From positions 17,754,893 to 17,818,892 of the forward strand of contig JAKJHU010000030.1 in the NCBI GenBank assembly GCA_022316685.1: DNA of 64,000 nt. The letters run 5' to 3'. Origin of the DNA: Progne subis subis. Its lineage: Eukaryota; Chordata; Aves; Passeriformes; Hirundinidae. Of the stretch, positions 50,101 to 63,002 are shown piece after piece; within the stretch, counting starts at the first letter, position 1; every line of letters starts with the position of its first letter. Under the pieces are notes generated by a model that was not told the DNA's origin, searched no databases, and saw nothing but the letters and a program-made list of their open reading frames with translations. The position numbers and the translations under genes were made by a program.

Positions 50101-53100
50101 CTGTTTTCTTTCTGTCCCTTTGCCTGTTACAACATCAGCAGCTAATTTTGTGAGGTTTTTCAGTTGTTTGTTTATTTGGATATTTTTGTTTTGCTTGGTC
50201 TTGTTTGATTTTTTAACTATAAGAATTAACATAATTGTAGAGAACAGAAATATTTCAGTTTGGAAATATTTTCAGGGTATTTAACTGTTAGAAATTTACA
50301 GCATTGATACATGCATATCTCCTTGCTGTACACTAGCAGGCTGTTTTATGTCTTGACTGATGGATCACATGTTTTTTATCAGTGTATTCTGGGTCTATCC
50401 AGCTTCAGTGAACCCCGGAAGATGCAGTTTTTCAGGGAAAAGTGGAATGACGCAATTGGATCACAACTACTGTGAGGTACTCTGAAATCAAATTCTGAAA
50501 TGCAGAACTTTCAGTTATTGCAACTTTGGGAAAAATTTGTGCTCCAATGTTAAAGTTACTTTGAAAAATAAACACAACCTCCCCCCTGCCAAAAATCTTT
50601 TGAAAATCCATTTTCTCATCAGTCATCCTTACAACCAAAAAAATTTGAATACAACATTTTCAGCTGCCACTGCTTGCTATGGCTTTTCACAGTGAGTGCA
50701 TCACCAGTCTCAGCCACTGCTCTATAAATAACCACACACCCCTAATAAGAAAGATAGGCCCACAGAATTGCATAGCAAAACCTGGAGGCAACCAGGCTTA
50801 CCAGAGATTCTCTGTGGATAGAGGGATCCATCTGCCCATTCTGCACACCAGCCTTAAGAGACAATGAAGTCACAAATTCTGTTGTGCTTAACTCTAGATG
50901 TGCACATTTTACAGAAAAGACTGGAAATTTAAAGCTCATTTCTACATAGAGACGTTGCTGTATTACTTTTTCAGAAATCAGCAGGAGTCAGGCACTTATG
51001 CAGAACCTTTGAAATGCTTGTTTTGCATATTGAATCATTTTAAATACCAAAAGAGCCTGTCCATCTGGATGAGCCATATTCTCTAAAGCTGAGCAGCAAA
51101 TCACATACACAAGTCTGAACAGTACCTCTCTGATCACATCTGCTTCTCAGAGCTGCTCAGGTAAAGACACAAATCACGTGCCCATTTAGTCTCCACCACA
51201 TTTTCCTCCTACCTTCCTTTTGTGCTCCTGTTCCATCACCATTTCTCAGCACTTTTAGTCCTTTCTACAAATCATGCTAATATACCAAGATAATAAAATT
51301 AAATCTTCAGGCAATGTGCAGGAAGCCTTCCCTACTCACACAGAGACTACCACTGCTATTCACAGGAACAGGAGACTTTAATAAGTGTATCTCTAAGATC
51401 ATTATTCATATTGATCCTCAATAATAGAAAAATAAAAGTAAAATACATTCTTTCATCAGTCATCTAAATGTCATGATCTAGTGCTTTAATAAAGAAAAGT
51501 ATTGAAAAGGCTTTATATTTAGAGCAGTGTCAAAACAAGAACTTTCTTCTTCCCATTGAAATTAAGAGTGGGGTTTTTTATTCTTTGAATGAACAGGCTC
51601 TGTGTTACTGTGTCATGCTGTCATTTGCATGAATGACTCTGAACCCAGGAAACTGAAATGTCTGTAAGTTAAGGATCAGCTGCTATGACAAGACTAAAGA
51701 TTTCATTAATAGTACAAGTTCTGCAAGGTCATGCCTGTGACTCTGAAACCTTGGAAAGCTTTTAAAGAAAGATGGACATTACTGGCTGAAGCCACAGGTG
51801 ACCAGTGTGCATATTGAAGCAAGTGGATAATCTGCTTGGATAGGTTCTATAGATAATTCCAGAGCTCATTATCTTCCCTGAGATGAGATTTATTGTGTAG
51901 ATGAGGGGACAGGCACCTCTCCCAGGAAAGTGTCTCTTTGGTAGTATTGGTCAAAAGGTGAGGGGCCAGTAGGAGAAATTTAAGCATATGTAATGTAGCA
52001 CCATAATTTTGTATTTCCAATAAAACTTCTTATTAGATTGCTTGGCTTCCTTTGTCCAGCTTTCTAGTTGACAAATGTAATAAGGTGGATTGTTAAAGAG
52101 ATCTCACTGATTTTTTTCAACAAATAGGAATTCTGTTTTGTCTGCACCTTTATCTTCTCACTTTTCAACTCTGTCAGGGTGTACCCCTGGGCTAAGGTCT
52201 TTTGCCAGGCCATTCATTAAAAAAACCCACAACAAACAATCCAAAACATAAGATGAATATGAGTTTGTCTTAAAAAATCTCATATTTTGGATACACATGA
52301 ACCCTGAGGTGTTTGTGTTATTGTGTGTAGTCAAATCCTGGTTTTATTTTTTCTTTGTAATTTTAGAGGTACACATCAAATATTGTATCATTCACAATGA
52401 AAACCAAAGGTGCACTTAGTATTAGATTAAAAGGCATGAGTTGGGCAATCAGGTTTTCTTCAATCATAATGTTTTATTTAGTTATCTCTACACTGAATGT
52501 GGTGTGTCTGGCAAAAAAAAAAAAAAAAATTCTTTCAAAAAAGTCATCCAAACTTGAGATACCAAATCATGATATCTTTGCAGGATCTGTACTACTAATG
52601 AAGAAGGTCTGATGGTGGGAAAAGATAAAAGCCAGATAAATTCATGGACATCTGTTCTGGCTTCCCTGTTATGCAATACCATGACCAACATGAAGTACAG
52701 CTGAGAATGGAAAGAAGATTGCTCTTTTTAGCTGGTATCTGGTAATCTTTAACTCTCTCTGCTGTGCCAGTTAGAGGTTATGAGAGTATAACTCTCTGCA
52801 GAATTTCACAGATATTGGTCTTAACCTACACTTTCTCTGGATGGCAAAAACACAAAAGGTCAAAACAGGTTTTGTTGCATGTGGCTCCCCACCATCCAGT
52901 TGGCAGGATTCTCTGCCCATCCCTCCAAGCTGATCCATCCTTCTCAACTGGAAGGCTTCACTCCATTGCACTGCAAGGATCATAGAACACTGGAGAGTGG
53001 TCTAGTACAGCTGACACCAGCTGGGCTGGCTAAGTTCATGGAGCAGTGCCTTCCACAGCTGCTTCTCAGCTTACACCATGCCAAGGTACCTGAATGTGCC

Positions 53101-53561
53101 CAACACTTGGTGGCCAGTGGAGCTGAAGTGCCACCCTGAATTCTTGGCAGCTCCCCCTGCCACAACCTGCTGCCTTGGCTCTTGCTGCTGCGGCTTGTTC
53201 AGAGGCACCTCATGCCTCATTAGACCCTCTTAAGATCTTGACTCAGCAGGTGTGGCTTGGGGGAAGGGATAGAGTCATTATTGCCAGAGTCAAATCTGAT
53301 CCCAGCTTTATTGCACTCACATTTGTATGCTGCTGTTTGCACAATAATTGCAAAATGAAAGGGGAGCGGGTGAAAACAGGTTGGCACCAGGAAAACCCCT
53401 GGAAATGCTTGCAACTTCTCATCAGCTGCAGTTCATTAACTTACCACAGGAACTGTGAGAATACTGGTGAAGTAATCCCTGGATATTATTTTCTTTCTGG
53501 GAAATCTTCAGAGTTCTGGTCTGTAACTTGAAATGGTGAATGTGCAGGATTCAAGAAATAA

Positions 53562-53595
<34 letters not shown>

Positions 53596-53892
53596 TAATT
53601 CAGTGTTTTCCTCTGGCCTGGACCTGCAGGTCTTGGCATCTCAGCTCTTTGAAATTCCATCTGAAGAAATCATGATGCTCCTGGTGACACCTTTATCATT
53701 TAATAGGTCAGTATACTTGTTGCTGACTTCACAACAATGTCAACCATTTTCTATCCTGTATTTTTTTTAGTCAAGAGAAATTTAGTAAATATTCACTGTC
53801 ACAGTTACAGGAAATCCATGCATTTATAAGAAATTCTGAACTCTTGTACATAAAAGTATCCGAAGGATAATCAGCATAAATCTTAGCATTTT
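47196..53892. other. 6.7 kb of noncoding sequence
   Basis: No gene or repeat family supported. AT-rich at 47.7-47.8 kb. An A-run lies at about 52514-52530 and an 18-T run at 53575-53592. The part at 52.8-53.2 kb is GC-richer with frames up to 86 codons, but nothing was recognised. Confidence 0.45.
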
Positions 53893-54065
53893 CACAGAAT
53901 TACAGAATAATTCAGATTGGAAGGGACCACAGTGGGTCATCTGGTCCAACCTCCATGCTCAGGAAGGGGCATCCTCGAGCACAAGGCACAGGATTGTATC
54001 CAGATGGTTCTTGAATATCTTCAGAAAAGGACACCTCACAGTCTTTCTGAACAATCTATTTTGGG
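53893..54065 (-). mobile_element. CR1: CR1 LINE 3' end fragment
   Basis: Tail words CACAGAATTACAGAATAATTC, then 'agattggaagggacca', 'catctggtccaacctcc', 'gcacaggattgtatccagatggttcttgaatatctt'. This is a CR1 3' UTR on the minus strand, and it fades out near 54065. Confidence 0.85.
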
Positions 54066-54420
54066 ACCAGACTGGCAATGCAGCATTGCTATCTGCTACC
54101 TTATTCAATTTTATTACCCCTGCCATACCAGTCAAGGATGACAAAGCACATAGGATCTATGTGAAATACTAAAAATGTCTAAGAGATCAAAAAGGGTTGA
54201 AAAAAAAACCCACCAAAACTGAAAAAAGCTCAGGTATCATCCATCCTAATGATGCCACTCTGGCCCTCACTGGTGATAAATCATTTACATTTTTGGTAGC
54301 CATCATTTCCATGAAGATCTAGGTGATATGAATTTCTTGCAAAAGAAAAAAATGGCCTCAGAAAAAGTATTGGGATGCTCACCTTTAGTTTCCTTTTTTC
54401 TATTTGGGATGTGGTGACAG
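54066..54420. other. Noncoding spacer
   Basis: About 350 bp between a CR1 tail and an LTR. Nothing recognised. Confidence 0.4.
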
Positions 54421-54616
54421 TCTGCCACAGTTTAACACCAGGCAGAAACCAAGTGCTGCAAGCTGCTTGCTCACTCCTCACCCATGCTGCTGGTGGGATG
54501 GTAGGATGGGGACAAGATTCAGAAAATGGTAAAAACCCCAAATTATGAGAGTTTAATAATTTAAATAAAGTTATACAAAATAATATTTATTATTTTATCT
54601 GTTATTGATATGGTAA

Positions 54617-54661
<45 letters not shown>

Positions 54662-54667
54662 TACTAC

Positions 54668-54698
<31 letters not shown>

Positions 54699-55089
54699 TA
54701 AAAGGACAGAGAGGAATAAAACCCAAGATAATCAAGAGATGCACAATAAAACTGCTGACTACCCAATGACCCACACCCAGCCTATCCCTGGGCAGTGATC
54801 AGCAGCTCCTGGCCAAACTTCCCCAATGCCACTGACCATGATATTCTGTGGTGTGGAATATCCCTTTGGGGAGTTCAGGTCTCCTGTCCTGGCCATCCTC
54901 CATTCCTGTGCACTTTCTCAGTGGCAGAACATGAGACGTTGAAAGTCCTTGACTCAGGGTAAGAACTGCTCAGCACCAACCAAGACTTCATGATTTTGTC
55001 CACATTATTCTCTTACTCAATCTGAGATACAGTACTGCACCAGCTGTTAGGAAGAAGATGAACTCTATCCCAGCTGAAGGCCGAACACA
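54421..55089 (-). mobile_element. ERVL-like LTR of a common avian family
   Basis: I recognise a widespread avian LTR on the minus strand. Its start (right edge) reads '..GGCCTTCAGCTGGGATAGAGTTCATCTTCTTCCTAACAGCTGG'-type text; it continues with 'cttgactcagggtaagaactgctcagcaccaac' and 'ggaatatccctttggggag' (plus wording). Its end (left edge) reads 'tgccacagtttaacaccagg' in plus, matching the family end 'gggttaaaccac'. A TTA-rich stretch within the family is here a pure ATT array (54618-54697). Target duplication is not evident, and the exact ends are plus or minus about 5 bp. No ERVL coding sequence adjoins. Confidence 0.8.
54618..54697. repeat. (ATT)n microsatellite
   Basis: About 80 bp of ATT with three ACT-type units at 54660-54668. 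It is read as poly-leucine in one plus frame. It lies inside the ERVL-like LTR, whose family has a short TTA-rich stretch at this point, so the array is likely an expansion of it. Confidence 0.96.
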
Positions 55090-57971
55090 AACTCTGTCAT
55101 TAACAAACTTTCCTTTCTTGCAGACTCTCTTTTCAGCAACAGTTGTAGATATGATATTGTTCTAGTCCTTTTGGTGTTCACCACATCAGAGATGGTTTTG
55201 CATGTGCTGTTTGAATGTTTCCACTCTGTGGGATAATACTTGACCACCAGATCAAGTACTGCAGAGCAGTCACAACTCACAAATGGGGGCTGCCTCTCTA
55301 CAGTGAAATTGCTCTGTCTTCATCCCATAATTCTTGAAACAAACCCATAGGCTCCCATGGTTCAGCTTTTTGTCCTGGAGTGTGGCATAAGAACGTATAA
55401 TGATGACAGAGGATGGAAAATCTGCTGGGATAGTGTTAGAGGGCCATTTGCTCAGTACTGCAAGTCCCCAGTTTCATCCTTAGGAGAGGTTTCTTTGGAA
55501 CAATCTAGACCACAGAAGTGTGTTTTGTTTCAGAGGGATTTTGGTGGTTCACTCTAAAGGTGAGCCTACCAGCAGCTGATGCTCAAGAAAACAGGACTTG
55601 ACATTGAAACTGGTTATGTGACAGTGAAATCCAAAATCCCTGGCATAGCAGAACCCATCACTGATCACATCACCAGCAGAGAGCTTGCATAGCAACTTCC
55701 CTCTGTTGCCTGAGGCCAACTATTCATTCCTTGTCTTGTTTGGATGTCAGTGGGTATAAAAAGAATTAAGGTAACAAAGCAAGTGTGCAAGTCACTGGCC
55801 TGGCCTGCAGATTTATAGGGTTGATTATCCCGAGCCCTGGCCTGGCTGTCACATCAAGCCCAAAGTTTGAAACGAAGGTTTAATACAAATGGAAAATCCC
55901 GTAAAACATGGTCTTATGCCACATAAACTGCAAGGTGAAGAAGGACCAAAGTTCAAAAAAAATCTTGACTAAAGTTCTTTCTTTTTCAAGAGAAATCTCA
56001 AATATGGACTTCCAGATCTGTATTTTAAATAGTCTTAATGACATCCAAGGACAGGGACTCTTGGAGGAAATGAGCAGATTAAGAAAGCAGTGGTGTGGAT
56101 GAAAGGAGCAGTGATGTAGATGGGCACTACCATAGACACAAAAAAGCAGAATTGTGTCCTGGCTCAGAGCGTGCCCATGGTGTGACACAGGTGTTGATTC
56201 TATGATTCAATGACCTGCAAGTTCTAGCCCTACAGAGAGTTTTGACAGATCATCCAACAGTAACCAAAGTGTGCAGCTTCTCCTTTAGGAGTTCTGAACT
56301 ACTGGCTAATCAACATCATTTTTCAAAATACATGCCAAATTTCCTATTTCAATTTGTGTGGCTGAAGCTTGTAGTCATTAATTCTTGCTAAGCTTTTCTG
56401 TACTAGATGAAAGAGTTCTATTTTCTCCTCATTAATGCAAACGGTTTGTAATCAATTAATCTCTCAGTCATCTTTTGAAAAGCAGAGCAGATTCAGTTCT
56501 TCAGGTCTCTCACAGGAAGGCATGTACTTCAGTCCTCTAATTGTTCTTGTAACAACTTTTTGTATCTGTTCCAGTTTTCCCCAGTCTAACAACCACATCA
56601 GGATACAGTGCTCCTCTCTTGCTGTCTCCTGTGACATGTACAGAAGTAAAAAAAATTAAGTTAGTCAATAAACTTTAAAAGGGTCTTTCTACTCCTCTTC
56701 CATCACTAGAACGTACAAGTTCCTACTAATGTATATTACCTATGGCAGTCAATTTGAAGTTTCCACTGGCTGACTTTTGCATAAAAATGTCAGAAGCAAT
56801 GACTTTTCAGGACATAACTCTACCTTTTTGTGCTCTGGCTTTTATTCCTCTTCCTAGACTGGATGTAGTGAGATTTCTTTTTGTCTGTTTGGATGGGTGT
56901 AGGTAAGCCAGAGTTATAAATTGTCCCATGTGACAGCCTCAGCCTCACAGTTCTGTATCATTCAGGCAAGTTTAGGGAACCTGGAAACTATACTGTCATT
57001 TTAAAGAAACACTTAACTGAAAGTGGAATTATGCTGGAGTGAGTGGGAAGAGCAAGGAAACATCTTTCCCCCTTTTCTGCTTCATTAGAGTGTGAATATC
57101 CATGCGTGTCTGAGAGCTAGGAAGGACTGAAACATGGTCAATCTCAGAAAATCTCACAGTTGTCCTCATTTAATACTGATCTCCCTTCAGGAGTATTCTG
57201 CCTCTCTCCCCCTCTCCAAACCTTCACCATGTCTTGAAAATATCTAATTATTAGCAAGGAAATAAGGCACTGGGTAGGTCACAGACAATAAATCCCTATG
57301 TTTCACAGGAAAAGGAAAAAATCTGTGCATGAAACCAGGATTTTTTATTTTTTTTTTAAATACAGAATAAAAATAAAAAATAGTTAACAGATTCATATCT
57401 TGTAGAGACAGAAGAAGGGGTTCATTAGAAAGGTTACAAGGCACCGCTGCATTTCTATGAGAATAAGTGAATAAAACAATGATTTTCTTTGATTCTATGC
57501 AAAATCCATAACAAAATAAATAACTAAAATGCAAGGGTAACTTATTTAATTTTTTCATGTCTTTATTTTTTCATGGAAAACACTTGGAGTATGATGTTTT
57601 CTTCTTTTGTCACACATATATTCTAATGGCATTTTAGGTTTTACTGCAGTGCAGCATGAATTCTTTTGCCTCCATGTGTTCAGCAACAAATACAAAACAG
57701 GCCAGATCTGCAATAAAACCACTCTCCCAACCACATTTGACTCTTGTATTTACAGCAGAATTTCATTTAAAGCAAGCAGGCTCACAAGACTGAATCTAAT
57801 TTTCTCATATTACTTGGAGAATATAATGCCTCAGTGGCCACATTTTGAGGAAAATAAATTTCAAAGACTTTCTAGCACAGATCAACCCACATATTTAAAT
57901 GGTAGTACAATCGAATAATGGAATAGTTAACAGTTCAGATGTAAACGAGTTTGCAATAAGCTTTACAGAGG
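55090..57971. other. Noncoding sequence
   Basis: No gene supported. Frames of about 100 codons at 55880-56188 (minus), 57244-57558 (minus) and 57607-57918 (plus) have no recognised domain. A single ATTCTATGATTCAATGA at about 56200 resembles a CR1 tail but has no CR1 body beside it. Confidence 0.45.
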
Positions 57972-57977
57972 GTAGGC

Positions 57978-58650
57978 TGTTGAGGGTTAAGTTCTCCTGT
58001 AGAATTTTTCCCCCCCAAGAGTTGCTAGATTTTAAGTAGTGATAGTTAAGTGGTGCTTAACCTGACAAAAGAAGTTGATCACTTGGTTTTGGGGGAGGGA
58101 GGAGGCTCCCGGGAGAACTGAGGTGTGGACTCACTGCTCTCAGTCTTCCGGGGAGCACAGTTCGGGCGACTGCTGGCTGCCTGGAGTCCACAGTTAACGG
58201 AGGAGTCTGGTCCTGGGAATTCTACCATCTGTTGGAGCGCCCTAGGAATTCGGAGTTTCTTCATTGCCCTGCTGGATTTTGGGTCAGCCCGGATCCAGCC
58301 ACTGCGGGTTCTCCGGCACTGCCCACTTTGCCTGCCGGGGCACCCCCTGCCTGCCTGCTGAGGACAGTCCACCGCTTCCAGCTTGCAGCCATCAGCGCCG
58401 GAGCTTTCCACCGTTTGCCCTCGGGGTTCTTGGTTCTGTTTTACTGTTATTATAATTGTTGTTGTTGTTTGTCTGTCCTGTTATATTTACTAGTAAAAGA
58501 CTGTTATTCCTTTTCCCCATAGCTCTGACTGAAAAGTTTTTTTTTTAATCTTCTAAATTATAATAACACAGAGGGAAAGATTTAAATTCCTCATTTCCTA
58601 GAGAGGCCTGCCTCTCCTTAGCAGACACCTGTCTTTTTCAAACCGAGACA
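57978..58650 (+). mobile_element. ERVL/ERVK-like solo LTR with exact duplication
   Basis: A 673-bp element starting TGTTGAGGGTTAAG and ending AACCGAGACA, flanked by the exact 6-bp repeat GTAGGC (57972-57977 and 58651-58656). The right part is a family I recognise in birds: 'ttactagtaaaagactgttattcc', then 'aattataataacacagagggaaag', 'ccttagcagacacctgtcttt', 'aaaccgagaca'. The middle is strongly GC-rich against AT-rich flanks. The plus strand is favoured because AGTAAA (about 58491) would serve as a poly(A) signal about 155 bp before the end, but this is weak. No retroviral genes adjoin. Confidence 0.82.
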
Positions 58651-58656
58651 GTAGGC

Positions 58657-61600
58657 TCACACAAGTACATTCACAAGTACAAATTATTTTCTCTGTTGGC
58701 CAAACTTTGCTTCTGTAGATTTATGGTAAATCTTGAATGTTTTTATAGGGCTCTTTGATTTCAAGAGAGAGGAACTAAATAGAGAAATACAATCTCTTTA
58801 GCACTCCTGTTTCCTCTCAGCATGCAGCTCTAAATCATTTGTTTGTTTGTTTTATGACAGTAGTTACTTGTGTCACTGATATAAACTACAGCTGGACATA
58901 GAGCACCAAGAGCTGAATAATTCTGCTTGTAAAACCTCCTAGCCTAACCAGTTTGAAGTAGGCAGCAGAGTGCCAATTACTAACCTTGATTATGCAATAT
59001 CCTTAGGAAGCTGGGTTATAGCGACATTGCCACGATGATGTGGAAGTTAACAACATAACATGAAGAGCTGACACAAAAAAGGGCTGATAGATTAATAATT
59101 TAGCTTTCTTTCCACCTGTAGTGGCTGGCATAATGAAAAACATAACAACTAACCTATATGCACTTCTAGATGAAAGAACAGCACAATCAATAAATACTTT
59201 CCAGTGAATTTGCTTGATTATTTGAAAATCTCTTATTGTTGTCAGGTGTCCATCCTTGTTTCATATTGGAGAACTGCTCCTTCTTTCACTCATTCCACAA
59301 AAGCTGTAGGATGCTTTTATGAGGTTTAACTGATTGAAGGTGGGAGCGTTAATGGTTCAAAAGTTGCTTACAATTGTAGATGGGACAACTTGTCCAGAAT
59401 TTCATAATCCAGCTAACAATCTCCTTGCAAGCATGTCTGGTAACATTTAATGGTTTTTGTTAGGATTGTCTTTCATTTCATCAAAGTTTTCCACTCACAG
59501 AAAATGTTTTGTTGTTATTATGAAGAAGTAGTTGGATTTTTTTTTTTTTTTTTTTTTTAATCTAGGAGATGAAGAAAGGAAAAATAATGGAAGCAGAAGG
59601 AGTGCTAATCTTCATTTCCAATTCCCATTTCCTATTTTATTTGTTGTATATGTGAAAGAACTCAAGCTGTTGCCTTGCACGTTTAAAATAAGTCAAGAAG
59701 AGAAATGTTATTTTTGTGTTTTGGAGCTTGAAACAGAGAGAAAAAAAGTCATTTTTTCATTAAATCTTTGGTTTTATTCCACACTTCCCTGGAAAGCTGC
59801 TGTAGGGTGCAGGAGGTGAATGAGTAATGCCAGACTTGACTCATATCAATGTCAAAGATGCTGACCTCCATCTTCATGGATAGCGTGCCACCAGGTCCTT
59901 GACCTTTGCAGAGCTTAGTGGGTGAATGGTCATGATCTTGCAAAGGATCTGTAAAGAAAAATAGTCTGTATCTAAAGAAAAGAGTTCATTTCCCAGATCA
60001 GGACAACTAAACTAGGAATATCTACTAGGCTCTGCCAGGAAGAAGTGCTCACTTTCTCTGTGAGTGAAACACAAGATGCTTTTTGGTGCTAAATCAATCA
60101 GACCATAGTCAATGCACAAGTTTTCCAGAAATAAAATCACCTTCCAGCAGGGAACAACCAGCACTGCAGAGTAAATATCACAGATAAATTCATGCTACAG
60201 CTTTCAGGCGCTGCAAGGTACTTGAAAGACTCAGAAGTGGCTAATTACTGATGGTAGTAACAAAACTCCCACTTCTAGACCGAGTTCTTGTCATGATGGA
60301 CACTGCTTTTATCATCAGTGGTAGCTAAGAAATCCCTGCCGATTCCAGTTTGCTCATCTGTCTACTTCTTTTCTAAGCACTGTATCACAATATTTGACCA
60401 TGATGTCAGCAGAAGATTAGAGGTCCGATTCAAATTGCTCATGTTTTACTTGAGCCACAATGATCATAAGTATCACACAAATTCACGATGTATTGATTTT
60501 GGACAGTACCAAAAACTTTAAGAAAAATAATCATACTTTTCATAGAGAGATGTTTGTGTCTAAAAGAATGCAAGGTCTTATGGATAGATTCTGATATTTC
60601 AAAAAGAAATTGTTTTCTGGTTTTGAGAGAATACGTTCTGCTGCACAGAAGATATCATGCCCTTCCTTTTCACCATAAAGAAAGTCTATTTAACTTTAAT
60701 TAAGCCATTCAAATATTCTAGTGAGAGTTGAAAGCAATTATTTTGGGGCATTTCTTCATAGTTAATTTTTCCTCATAAACTTTGTGGAATTTGTTCCAAA
60801 TAAAAGAATGTATGCAGTAAGCACTTATTCACATCTGAAAGCAAGAATAACAGGTGAGAAAAAGTTCAGTGGAAATCATCCAACATTCTCATCTGAAATG
60901 CTTGTGTGCTTATTTCTTGCTCAGCACCTACCTTCATGATTAATCTTCTCTTTTGAGAAAAGAATGGAGAAGAATTTCCTAGAAAGGAAAAAGCATAGAA
61001 GATAGTACCCTCAAGAATAGGAACACGTGTTACCTTCTCTAATTTTTGACTGTCATAGTGAGAGATTTGTTATAAAACAGCAAAATCTTTTCTGAAAAGT
61101 TGAAAAAAAAAAAAAAAAAAGAGGCAGTAAAAAGCATGAGTAGAGTCTGAATATTTTGATTAGATACTTTTCTCTATATATCAATAATGAATCAAAAAAG
61201 AAAGCAAGAAATAGGAAAGCTGGCAAGGCTCTTTAGTGCTAACAGCAGCAGCTGGTTCACAGCACTGTATCCAAGCCATGGAGCGCAACTTTCCCTGATG
61301 GACTGTGTTCGTGAAAGGCAAACTTTTGCACTGAGCAAAAGAGGGAGATTTTTTTGAAATTAACTGCAGCAAGCTTTAAGGCAGACAGTGATAATCAGGC
61401 TTTAAAACACACAGGCATCAAAAGAAAAACATAATCTGGGCAATCCTTTTATCTGGAGTGAAATTGTCCTCCTATTGTCCCCCAGACCACTGGTAATTGG
61501 ACTGATGGGATCCCTCACTGCTGGTACAGCCTGGGCTGGAGCAGGAGCCCTGGACACTCACACCAGAGAGTCTCACCTACAAAAATCACAGGCAAAAAGG

Positions 61601-62314
61601 TAACAGGTGCTGTGCATGGAATAACCTGAATGGTTTAATGTGGTCACTCATGCCTACAAGCCACACAACACTACTCATCCCTTTAAGGCAAATAAATGAC
61701 TGAAAACAAAAAATGTCCTAGAACTTTCAAAATGTACTAGAATGAAGAATAGAGATGTCAGAGGTCATGACTGCATATTCACAGCTGGGATTTTGCTAAA
61801 AGAGTCTTCTTCATTTTTCTGCATCACTACTTAATTGCTTTTACCTCCTACTGTTATCTCCCTCTTTCAGACCGTAAAAGCATAAGAACAGAACTATTAG
61901 TTAAGAATCTTGCAACCTGAAAATATTTTCATCTGAGGGCATCTCCTGAGACTGACATGGTTTTCCATTTAGCAATACTTAGATACATCTCTAACAGCAT
62001 TTGAAAAACTCTCTTTGTTTATTTTCTACCTGAACTCTTTTAATTTAGTTTGAAATTAAAATAGAGAATATTTAAAGATTTTTTTTTTCCCTTGATTGTG
62101 CCATTCAAAAGATACTCTCCATTCTGCTACACTTATTTTCTAATGCAAAGTTCACAGTCCAATTTTTAGAATTTTTTGGTTGATTTCAAACCTGAAACAA
62201 CTTGTTTTGCTTGAATAAGACAGCAGCTTACATGTGTACTGGAAGTGGGACTGCAAACAGTCTTTCCCAGGGCTACTTTTCTCTCTAAATATGCTGCTCT
62301 TGTCATCTGTCTGC
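58657..62314. other. Unique noncoding sequence
   Basis: AT-rich. A T-run lies at 59537-59558 and an A-run at 61103-61120. No gene or repeat family supported; open frames up to 95 codons are unrecognised. Confidence 0.5.
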
Positions 62315-62996
62315 TGTGGCAGTGCAAGAATTGTTTTATCAAGTTTTATAAGGAGTTTTATGTTATGGTTCATTCCACTGTGCCCCCAGTTCTGTAACGG
62401 TTCCTCCCCTTTGAGTTTTCTGTATAGCAAGTTGTTTCATGTCAATCATCCCACCCCCCCCCACCTATCCTTGTCAATCCCCTCTCTCCCCCCCTGCTCT
62501 GAGGCATCCTGTCTGTCACTTTGGGACCTCTCCCTGGGCTCGGGAAATTCCCAGGAGAGGCGTTGAGTGATAGTTGGTGCCCGGGAAATCCCCTTTTCCC
62601 CTTTGGTGAGTGGTCCAAGGTCTAGGAGAGGACACCCCCTGTTATCCCCCCGGATTCCCTGATTCGCTATCCTGTTACTGCCACCCCTGAATCCTCCCCC
62701 GTTTATAAGTTCAGGGAGGGAAATTCAAAGTAGCTCTCTGGCTGGGCAGTTGGAAGAGTGGCGGAGCTCCCGCCACTCGGACTGTAATAAAACCATCATT
62801 AAACCTGCCTAGCAGAGAGTCACCTTTTGTCCACCGCCGCAGTCACGGCGCAATTAAGGCCAGACGCTGGTGAGAAGCTGAGTCCCACAAGGAAAGGTTG
62901 CCGGCTTGCAACCGAGACCGAAAACGCTTTGGCCGCTGTGCAGATCTGAGCCAGCCGGTGGCCTGCGCCTGCCCGGCGTGGAGGGGCACAGCCACA
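62315..62996 (+). mobile_element. Solo LTR, same family as 44555-45289
   Basis: A 682-bp element starting TGTGGCAGTGC and ending GGCACAGCCACA; the outer six bases form a perfect inverted repeat (TGTGGC/GCCACA). Flanks are GTCTGC (62309-62314) and GTCCGC (62997-63002), a 6-bp duplication with one change. TTTATAA at 62702-62708 and AATAAA at 62786-62791 give the plus orientation. U3 has a C-run (62451-62463), and U5 is unusually GC-rich for this window. The shared wording with the nested LTR at 44.6-45.3 kb shows the same family in opposite orientation. Confidence 0.85.
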
Positions 62997-63002
62997 GTCC
63001 GC

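Noticed and set aside
54610..54798. Poly-leucine open frame
   Set aside because: It is a translation of the ATT microsatellite within an LTR.
56190..56215. CR1-like tail ATTCTATGATTC
   Set aside because: No CR1 body next to it; a short match like this occurs by chance.
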